Source: Charina bottae
Taxonomy: Eukaryota; Chordata; Lepidosauria; Squamata; Charinaidae
Length of the DNA: 64,000 nt
Reading direction: 5' to 3'
Assembly: GCA_023362775.1 (NCBI GenBank)
Contig: JALMGJ010000011.1
Coordinates: 26,459,501-26,523,500, forward strand
The notes under the pieces were generated by a model. It ran no database searches, was not told the DNA's origin, and saw only the letters and a program-made list of their open reading frames with translations. The translations under genes and the position numbers were made by a program. Positions 30,523 through 41,300 of the stretch are shown here, piece by piece. How positions within the stretch are numbered: the stretch's first letter is position 1; each line of letters starts with the position of its first letter.

Positions 30523-32275
30523 GTTTCCACTGAGAAAATAGAAATCCAGTTGACATGATTCAAGCTACAGACAATTCCACCTGGATGACTGAGAACCTTC
30601 ATAGAGACATTGGTCATGCTTTTTGATGTTCTCTGGCTTGGGCGGGATGTGGGTTGTGCATCTTTCCTTGCCCTACTTGACCTCTCGGAAGCTTTTTGAT
30701 ACCACTGACCATAGTATACCTCTGGTCGACTAAGAGGATTGGGGCTGCTGGCACAGTGTTGTGCTGGTCACCTCCTTTCTCTGGGTCAATTCAAGTCAAT
30801 GTTGATGGGGCGAGGGATGCTGCATGGGTCTACATGAGACTGATGGGTAAGCTCATTCATTGCCATGGGGTGTATACTGATGATACCCAATTATACATCT
30901 CTGCCTCTGGTGAATTAAGTGATGCCATGGATATCTTATCCTGGTGCCTGGAGCCTGTGAGCATCTGGATGTGGAACAACAGGCTTCAACTGAACCCTGG
31001 CAAAACTGAGTAGCTTTGGGTTTTGGCCTGCCAGTTCTAGGAATATGCCATCTTTAGTGCTGGATGGGGTTGCACTGTCCCAAGCAGACCTTGTGTGCAA
31101 TCTGGGGGTCTTTTCACATTCACGACTCCTGCTTGAAAAACAGATGGCAGTCATAGCTGGGAGGGCCTTTTCACAACCTTGTATTGTGCACCTGTTGTGC
31201 CTGTTCCTAGATCGAGGTCCTGTGCTCATGGACACTCATGCCCTAGTCACCTCCCAGTTGGACTACTCTAATGTGCTCTACATGGGGCTACCCTTGAAGA
31301 GTATCTGGGACCTTTCGCTGGTGCAAAATGCAGCAGTGCAGGCATTTACATGTGTTTGTACAACATCACATGCTATACCACTGCTCCACAAGCCGCATTG
31401 GTTATCAGTCTGTTTCTGGGTCCAATTCAAGGTGCAGGTTTTGACCTTTAAAGCCCCACATGGCATGAGGCAGGGTAATTTGAGGGACCGCTTCTCCCTG
31501 ATTACATCTGCCCATCCCACCAGATGCAGAGAAAGGGCATGCTATGGGTCCCGTTGGATAGGCAGCTACATTTGCTGGGTCCTAGTCCCTACTTGACCTC
31601 TTGGCAGCTTTTGATACCATGGACCGTGGTATACTTCTGGTTCAACAAAGAAGATTGGAGGTGGGTGGCACGGTGTTATGATGGTTGCCTTGTTTCTCCA
31701 AGGTCAATTCCAGTTGGAGGTGATGGGAGGAGGGTTGCTGCAGTGGTGTCCATGAGTCCACTGAGTAAGCTCATCCATTGCCATGGGGTCCAATTCAAGG
31801 TGCTGGTTTTGATCTTTAAAGCATTACATTGCATGGTGGAGGGATATTTGAGGGACTGCCTCTCCCTTATTACATCTGCCTGTCCTGACAGATCTGGCAG
31901 AAAGGGCATGCTATGAGTCCCATGAACTAGGAAGCTATATTTGGTGGGTCCCAGGTGGTGGGCCTTCTCTGCCATGGTGCAGTGTTTATTCAACATCTTC
32001 CCCCTTAAAGTGAGGCTAGTTCCATCCCTGCTGATTTTCAGGAAGTACTTCAAACCCTAATTGTGTCATCAGGCTTAGACCACTGAGATACTAAGTTGGC
32101 TCCATTGTTATTTACATCTGCTGTTCTCTTTTAGCCTTGTGGTTTTTTAGTTTTTAATAATAATAAAAATAGCATTTTTTAATATAATAATTTTTTTTCT
32201 CTTGTTGTATGCCACCCAGAATCACTTATTTGTTATATAGGTGGCCATATAAATTTAATGAATGAATGAATGAAT

Positions 32276-33149
32276 GGTGTGCTGTCTGAGTCACTGTGTA
32301 GTCCTTAACCCAGAACTGGGAACATGAAACTCTTCCAATATGCGTCAGAATTTTTTTTTTCTCTTCTGGTATTAGCAGACTAGACTTCTAGATTTCTAGA
32401 CCCTGGATTTTTCTCTGTCACTCATTCTTCATCATCAGCTCTTAAACTGTAAGAAACTGTTTACACTCAGTGATGGGAAGAGAAAACAATAAACAATAGC
32501 AACTATTCTGTGTCCATAGCAAGTTCTATTCTGTGCTCATAGCAAGTCACGTTGGGACCCTAAAGTAGGGTGAATAAATGGATATTTGAAAAAGAGGAAT
32601 TTGGAGACAAAATGCAGTTGCTGGACTTCTCTCCCTTGACCTCCCTCAACCTGATATTGGCTATGTCCCAGCCTTCTGCCTCACTCATCCTTTTAATAAT
32701 ATGGTATAAGATATGATTAAAGCCATGAACATCTTAACTCTTCTCTGATACTAATCTTGCAGTTCCTTCTAGAAAGTTGATTTTACCCTAGATTTAGCTC
32801 ACATAGCTTGTTACTACTTCAGGTTTAAAATCATTACAATCTGGAGTGTTTCTTGTTGTACAAGTAGTGAAAACATGAAACTCCATTAAATATGTTGACT
32901 ATGTAAAGGAAAATACATGTTTTCAACTTCACTTCCATGAGAATTCCCAACATGAGCTCCTTCTCCTGTAATTATGGCCTTGGTTTGAAAATGTTCCTTC
33001 TTGAAATCCCTACAGATTTCTAGAGACCATGTCAGCTTTAGAAAATACATGGTGATATTTATTCTTGGAACAAAGAGGAGAACTCAAGCTATGGGAATCA
33101 CAGACAGTGTTTTCCAGGGAAATCAGGCGATTTGGTCCTTTCCTTTAAC
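32276..33149. other. Upstream region of the intact V2R gene
   Basis: No repeat family recognised and no clear TATA box near the start codon. The promoter of the receptor is expected somewhere here. Confidence 0.4.
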
Positions 33150-33370
33150 ATGTGTGGATTGCTAGCTCCACTGTTCCAAATACTGCTTGCCCAAAGAGTG
33201 AGCATGACTCACGCTAAAGTCTGCAGGGACAAGGAGCCACATTCTCCACTTCATGAGTACCATCAATTGGGAGATGGCATTGTTGGTTTCATTACATCTC
33301 AGGCATACATGATTGACGATGCAATAACCTTTAATGTAGAACCTCTGCCAGCAATGTTGGATGAAATTAT
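33150..33370 (+). CDS. V2R exon 1: signal peptide and start of ligand-binding domain
   Basis: ATG at 33150 opens a hydrophobic leader ([13 protein letters not shown]). KVCRDKEP and [16 protein letters not shown] follow, the usual first block of V2Rs. The donor is gtatga at 33371. An in-frame open stretch reaches further upstream but has no earlier ATG. Confidence 0.75.
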
Positions 33371-35287
33371 GTATGAAATTGGCATTCTACGTTTTTTCCC
33401 TAATTTCCAAGACTTTTTTTTAGCAGCAACAAACTAAACCTATTTCTTGGGGAATGCATAAAGTTGAGCAAATAAAAATATAGGCTGGTGGAAGAAAAAT
33501 TGAATCACTCCTTTCTTTACAGGGGATAGAATTTAATCTGATAGGAAAAAGAGTTGAAGCTTTTGAGTTTTGTACAATTCATTGCTAAGCATAGCAGTTT
33601 AAAAGAAAGTAAGAATACTAGAATCAAGAATACTAAAAAATGAGTACAGATATATAAGCTCTGATTTCTAAAATTCAGTCTGATTCTACCACCTTACATT
33701 GACTCTGCTTTCAAACCTCAATGTCTGTTTTGGGAATTACTTTGTTGAGACACTAACTTTTGAGAATTTTTTAATATGATCTGAAAAGGACAATATCATT
33801 TGTGGGTTCTGTTTCCAGCAATCACTAAACCTGGGGGGAATAAAAATGTTCTCTGATGATAAGGTATAATCTAAAAGCAACAACACTCAAGATCAACTGA
33901 TGTTGAAATGAGGCTTCTGGCAATATTGGCTGTGGCTTTTAAAGAGATTTAAGATGATCAAATGATCTTAAGTAAAGGACAAATGTGTGCTTATGCATTA
34001 ATGTACAGTATCATCTGAGTCATGGGTTGAACCGGAAAGCAGTAGCATATCCAAATAGAAGAAAGGGTAGCATATTGGGTGGGGGGGTGGGGGAAAGCAT
34101 CTATAAGGATCACTCCAGTAGCAACATTCTTGAAGATCAGTCTTACAAAGAGTACATTGAGAGGCTCAGGACCATTTAATCATAGGATTCAATTGCCAGG
34201 TCACAGCCAAATATATTCCAATCTTAGACAAACTGAAACTCAGTGGAAAAGAGATCTAACATAGCATGTATACCAGCTACTAGGTTGAATTATTATTTTG
34301 CTTTTTGTGCATGAACAGATTATATGCTTTATTCTCAATAATTACTTGCCCTATAAGGACAAAGGATGGCATATCCAGATGATGGTATGACACCATTTGA
34401 GGTTTTATTTTTTTTATTTTTTTGCATGAAGTTAGGCGGTGAAATGGCTAATTCTTCCTCTTTTTGAAATAGTTTGAATTATATTTTATAGCAATTTATA
34501 GCATTCATGTTATTAGAGTTTCTCTTATTATACTTTCTTTAGTTTTAAGAAATGTTTAATATTATGAGGAACTTCGTCATCTGCCCAGGAATTTTTGCTT
34601 AAGCAGTAGCTTAGTATAAGAAATACACACATTCTTTAGAAATATTCTACTAAACTACAGCTTCCTTTACAGTATAGTGCCTAAGAATTACCAGCATATT
34701 ATGGCCTTGACATTTGCAATAAAGGAAATTAATGAAAACGATCAGATTTTGTCCAATTTCACCTTGGGCTTCCACATCTACGACAATTATTTCAATGCAA
34801 AGTGGAGTTATCATGCTGTCATACAACTCCTATCTTCACTAGAGAGCTTTGTACCCAATTTCAAATGTGGCACCCAGAATAATCTGATGGCAGTCATTGG
34901 AGGACTGGATCCAGATGTCTCCCTTTATGTAGCAACAGTCTTGGATATCTACAATATTCCACAGGTAAGACATCCTTCTTTTTGTAATGGTATAAAACAA
35001 ATATTTATCTCTTTTCCTTTTCTCAAAGTATATGAAGTTTTGCTGGTTTATTAAATTATATAGAACTTCAAAATTATACAGAACGTTTGTCTGAAAGTGA
35101 AATGAAGCCCAATAGCAAAGAACAACAGCCAAACTTCCATTGTTGAATCAATTTGAAAAAGGGAAGAAAGAAATAACATGCTAATTCTATGCTCTATTGA
35201 TTTCTGCAGCCTCTCCCTCTGATTAACTACTCAAACTCATAGAACTGATTAACTACTCAAACATATGGCTGCAGAGTGTAGAATAGA

Positions 35288-35327
<40 letters not shown>

Positions 35328-38300
35328 CTTGATTACATGTAGACTGTAGACAGATATGATATATTAAGAGAGAGGTGTTTATTACCAAGTCTGTAGAGCA
35401 ATTCTGATTGAAGAGAATGAGCTCTCTCCCTAAGGGAGATAGTTAAATTCCTATTATGTCTCCTGCCAATTTTCATTCATTCCCAAACTCCTTTCCTGTT
35501 AAGTCAACCCCCCCCCACCCTCCAGTGTTGCAATCACTGGTGGCAAAGTGCAGGAAAAATGATTCCCCACCCATCCATACTACCATCAAGAATATTATTT
35601 AAATATAAAAATTTAAATATATAAATATTTAAACATCATATTTAAAGATCAAGATACAAATGGTAGCTACATCCAGAAATGCAGTGGGCTTCCTCAGCAT
35701 TGGAAGCACTACTTGTTTCATTGATTGCCAATTTCTAAGGATTTAAAAATAGGAAGAAAGCTGATTATCAGGTTGAATCAGGAAAAATAAATATCATAAT
35801 TGTCTCTGATTTCTTTTACCACCTTGACTTGCAAAACTTCAAACATAATAGCATAATAGCATTCTTCAAATTGCTGGTTACAGTATGTGCAAACTAAATT
35901 GTTACTTCAAATTGAAACATGCATGTCATTATCACTGGACTCTTCTCCTTTCCCTCCACATCTCTGTTTAGCTCATATATGGCTCTCCTCCAGTGATGGA
36001 GGATAAAACCCCAGGTCTGCCTTTCTATCAGATGGTGCCTCGAGAATCCATCCAATATGCAGGGATTCTCTCTTTGCTTCTGCATTTCAGATGGTTGTGG
36101 ATTGGCATCATTGTTATGGATAATGATAATGGAGAAAGATTCCTACAAAAAGTTGTTCCCTTGTTTTCCAAGAATGGTATTTGTTTTTCCTTTATAGAAA
36201 AAATTTTGAAAACATCTTTTGATATGAATGGAAAAGAACATATGGTACAGGGGGCAAAAATACATGATAAAATCATGCTCAGTGAAGCCAATGTATCAAT
36301 AGCCTACGGAGACTCTAATTCCATGGCTTTTTTTAGATGGTTTCCATATCTTTCGGAACTGGAATATGTTACTAAGAATTTGAAAGGTAAAGTGTGGATA
36401 GTAACAGCCCAGGTTGAACTGACATCATTTGTCTTCCAAAAAAATTGGGATTCAAGTATTTTCCATGGGATCTTGTCCTTTGTAATACACTCCAGTGATC
36501 TACCAGAATTTAAACTATTTCTGAAAAACCAAAAGCTCTCTGTCTACACTGCAGATGGTTTTATCATGGACTTCTGGCAACAGGCCTTTGGCTGTGTGTT
36601 CCCAAATCCAAGCCTGGGCAAACTGGAAGGAGAGATTTGCACAGGGGAAGAGGACCTGGACAGCCTTCCAGCAACTTTCTTTGAAATGCAAATGACTGGT
36701 CACAGCTACAATGTCTACAACGCTGTTTACGCAGTGGCCCATGCTTTAAATGCCATGTTTTCAGCAAGAGGACTCAAACATAAGGGAAAAATGACTGCTA
36801 ATGAACTGGAAGTTAAGGATCACCTCTTGTGGCAGGTAATTTTTACAATGTCTTTAGTTAGAATAACCCCATGAGCATGAGTTCAACATTAAGCTTCAGC
36901 AAATGTAGTAAAAGCCCCTGCCAAATTCTCAGCATCCTTCCTTGTTTGTTTTCTTTCCCCAACAACAAAAATCCTCCATTCTGAGACCAGAAAGTTAATG
37001 ATGGCATATTTTGTTTTGAATCAGGAGTTATTTCCTTTCCCAATTCAACCAGCTTGAGAGAGATTTCTCACTGCAATATTATTTTGAACCTAAACCAGGG
37101 TAATGGCAGCAGAGGTGACTTCCTCAACTGCATGTCCCAGGACTCATAACTTCTTGTGCTGAAGAGTAGAAAAGGATATAGTTTGATCCCTGTACTCAGC
37201 ATTAAATCACTTCTCATGCTGTGAAGCTCAGGGACAAGGACAAAGAAGCTGGTGAGAAAGTCAAATGAGAGGATGAAAATGAGCACAGACCATACAAAGA
37301 ATTTTGCTCATTACTCGTGCTTCCAAAAAGCCTATCTCTTGTACTTATATTTAGTAGCAACTGAATAAAGATCAAAGTTTGTCATAAGAATAATTATATC
37401 TTCATTATATATTGTATGAACACTTACTACAAGGCAGATGTATGTTAGATGGACAATATAAATTAAATACATCCCAATCAATCAATGAAATATGATTTTG
37501 CATTCCACAGCTATTTGACCGAAATGTACATAGAATTGAAGAAGAATATTTTTTTCATAAATTTTATTAAATTTTAAAATACTTATTAAAAGTTAGAAAA
37601 AGAAATAGAAATACAAAGTAAAGAAAAAAGACAAAGAAAATTAAAGTAAAGTAAAGTAAAGAAAGATAATAAACAAGAAAAAAGCAAAAGATAGATGACC
37701 TCCAATCTATCTTTGGTCATTAAGTGCAATATTTTACTTTAAATGTTAGTCTTTCATATAATACACAGGAACTTTTCTTTGTCACATACACTTTAATTTC
37801 TGTAATCCAATCTTCTGATCTTCATATAGGTTTCACCTTTCTTGCAGTTCTCCAATAATCCATCTATGGTTTCCGCTCCTTGAAGTAATGTCAATTTAAA
37901 TGTTCTTGAATACATCGGTTTAATATTTTTTTAATCACTCTTTCCGTTTTTACATCTGTATTTATATCCTTAATAAAGTCCAATTAGTCTTGAATCATAT
38001 ATATATAACAAGAAAAGGTCCTTTTTTATTTCTAATAAAATATATTCTTTTCATATATATCCATAAAAAATAACACTAATTTAAACATAGTCTATATTTA
38101 AACTATAATTATACCATTTTCTACATCTTCCTACATATTTACCTAATTAACAAATTTTTATAACTACCTGTTCCACTAATACATAACCTTATAGCAATTC
38201 TCAATAATATTCATACTAGTAATTATAGTAATAATTCATCCTATAATAGCATTAATTCTAATTCCAACTCAACATCCCATCCTAATAAAATATTTTCCCA

Positions 38301-41300
38301 TTCATGTATCTCCATAAAAATATTTCTAATTTGCATGTACTCTATAACATCAACATACATTTCTATCTTTAATTTTGTAGCCTTATACCTTACGATTAAA
38401 GTATCACATTTTTATACATCCATACAGTTTTTCATATCAATTTTTAACATTTAATATTCCCTGCAATTATTTTACTAGTTAAGACTTAATTTACATTTAT
38501 ATCATACTCTATATCCAATTAGAATCCATGGTTCCATTAACCTTATATCCCATATTTTAAACTGAATCTCCTATTCAGGTTATGCCAAGATTATATGTGT
38601 GGCCTGTTTTGTTATCTGTCTCATGTAACATGTCAGAATATTTTTCCGAAGTTTTCCCCATCCAGCATCAAACCAAACAATTTCACAATATCTATCAAGT
38701 TGCAAACTCAAATCTCCTTCTTTCTCTCTCGACTGCAACAATGCATTTGAAATCTCCTTCTCCTGTTTCTCCTCTGTCTCAAAAACATCTCTATTTAGCT
38801 GTAAATATTTCAAAGTTTCTTCTGTTTCTAATTCTATCTTTTGTTCCTGACCCATTAAAATTTCCAGTGATTTCCTATTTTCTGAAAAAAATTCTCTGAC
38901 CTCTTGAATCAGCACTGTTACTGTAATTGCCATCACCCCCCCTCTTTGTTCTTCAGACTCCAGCAGCCACCGTAAAATCTCTAGCCAAAACAAAAAGAGA
39001 GGGAGTGAACAGCTGGTCTGTTCGAGTGGAAAATTACCAGCAGAGCCTAATGAGTCCCAAATAGTTTCCAGTTATAAAAGAAAAAAAAATATTACCTACA
39101 TACAAAAAATTATTAAAGTAAAAGAAAGAGATCCAATGATCAACAATAAGGAGAAGAGTAGTATTTCAAACAGTTTGTAAAAAGGAAAAAGAAAAGAAAA
39201 ATTTCAACCACTATAAAAAAGAAAGAAAAATAGACAAATCCATCAGTAATTAGTCCAACAAAATATATTCAAAATATGTTCAATAAAAAGTCTTATACTT
39301 CCAAGTGAGAAGGAACCTACTCTAATAAAGCAGAAAAGTAAAGTAAAAAAAAAATAATACAGACGTATCACTGTGCTTCAAGTATAAAATCCATCATACT
39401 TCCACCACAATTATTACAGCAAAGAAAGCACAAAATTTGCCAACATTTTGAGCATTGTCCAAAGGTAGACGTTAGATGATAAAACGATATAATCTAGGAA
39501 AAAAAGTGATCTAAAAGCCGGTTTCTTGCCCTAGTGTCTCTCTATTAGGAGACTTACGGTTCCCTGCAGAGCCAGTTTACTTCTCCGGCCGTTCCTCCAC
39601 TTCCACCCCTGCTCTTCCGTGGTGGAAAACAATGAAAAATCAGGAGGGGGCAGTTCCAACGACCCAGTGAGCAATCTTCTGGTTCTCAACTCTCCGGGGA
39701 GAAACACCGGTGGTCTTATACTTTCTATAGACCCCTGCAAACAGGGAAAAGCTAGCCAGGTTTTCAACACTGTGAAAAACTTTGACTTGTCAAGCTGCCA
39801 GTCTGGCCCGGAGGTGAATTGAAGAAGAATATTAAAGTGACAATTGACTTTGGAATCCAATCTATTAGTTACAGTATAATTGGATCCCCTAAAAATCAAA
39901 TCTAAGAGAACCATCCATTGCAATATTTATGAATTTTGCTCTGCTTGATCCTACCTACCCATTCTTGTTTACCTTCTCTTTTTCTTCCCTTTTCCCTTTC
40001 CATGCAGCTCCACCAGTTTCTGAGAGCCATGTCCTTTAATAACAGCGCTGGGGAAACCATTTCTTTTAACCAGGATGGAGAGTTGGTAGCTGGATTAGAC
40101 CTGATCAACTGGATTGTTTCCTCCAATCAGTCCATTCACCGTGTGAAAGTTGGGAGGGTGGACCCCCAGGCCCCTCCAGGCAGAGTGTTCTCCCTCAATG
40201 AGGACAATATAACATGGCACAGCTGGTTTAACCAGGTAGGACTTCTCCTACTTTGGAAAGGCAGACCCCTCAGAACAAAGGCGTATTTCACTAGTACCAT
40301 GTAAAATGAATGTCATTAAACAATGATGTTTCAGGGTCAAATACTGCCTTAGATTACAAAGTAGATCAGCATGTGGTAGAACGAATGAAGCTCAAGAAGC
40401 TTCTGTACTGTTTTCTCTGCTGCTGAATTAATTGAAATAGTGGCAGGAGACTACAAAAAAACTTCTATATCATAATATTGCCTTCAGTTTCCATATTATT
40501 AAAATTGCAGATTTTTTTTCTTTAATTGGTTGCATTGAGATATTTAGTACTTAAAATAAAGGGAATAATAATTTGTTTTAAGCAGACGGTTGAAACCAGA
40601 CTTAGTTATGTCTAAGATATTGAAAGTAATAATGAACAAATGTAATATTTTAAAGTAAAAAAAACTTACTCTATGTTCCTTTAAGAAGAAATGCAACTAA
40701 CAATAAGAACATATTTTTATATTTTCTACATGATGAGTTTTCTTCTACAGCTGGTCCTACTTTTACTGCTCCTTAGATCTCAATAACATTAGATCTATAC
40801 ACCATTTAACAACATTAAACAACACATGATTAAAATTAAGGAGATATATTAATTGTAATTTAATGTAGATTATTCACATAGTCCATTACCTTTTCTTGAA
40901 GTTGGAAACACAGAGGACTTTTCCCTCCTTTCCTTTTTGCAACAGTGGAAAATTTGTTCATGAGTAATTTCCTAGAGGAAGATTCTCATTTTACAGGTTT
41001 AATTATTCTGATGAATATTCTCCTTTTTTTGTGTTTGGATTAGGTACAACCTGTCTCTCTGTGCAGTGAGAGTTGCATTCCAGGTTCCATGAAGAAAATA
41101 AGGGAGGGGCAGCCATTTTGTTGCTATGATTGCATCCCATGTCCTCAAGGGAAGATTTCAAGCAAGAAGGGTAAGCACGTTAATACAACTCTTATCAGTT
41201 TTGTATGATGCAACATAGAATGGGATGTTGTTTCTGGTTTGGGTAGGATTGTTTTTGAATAATTTTTTGTTTGTTTGCATTCATTGAGATGTTCTTTGCT

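Larger units (their letters stand above)
30400..30605. mobile_element. Palindromic PLE-derived insertion with 13-bp target duplication
   Basis: GACATTGGTCATG occurs at 30387-30399 and again at 30606-30618, on both sides of this 206-bp piece, interrupting the L2 sequence. The core is two inverted 85-bp arms, 30401-30485 and 30486-30570, meeting at GAG|CTC. Each arm is the terminal hammerhead region seen at 28205-28295. About 35 bp of other sequence follows the right arm. Confidence 0.85.
29600..32275 (+). mobile_element. Degenerate L2-clade LINE, deleted and partly duplicated
   Basis: Endonuclease-like frames (FQLLLINARTVCNK, TKTWLVPEW) lead to an abrupt jump near 30265 from the endonuclease to the RT (LDPFQSGF). 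The RT catalytic box reads YTDD rather than YADD. C-terminal blocks follow (YSNVLYMGLP, 31275). A second partial set of RT and C-terminal pieces lies at 31590-31920, so part of ORF2 is duplicated. The tail resembles 'gtatgccacccagaatca' plus (AATG)n. Many stops and shifts make it much older than the copy in the Polinton. A palindromic PLE piece is inserted at 30400-30605. Confidence 0.8.
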
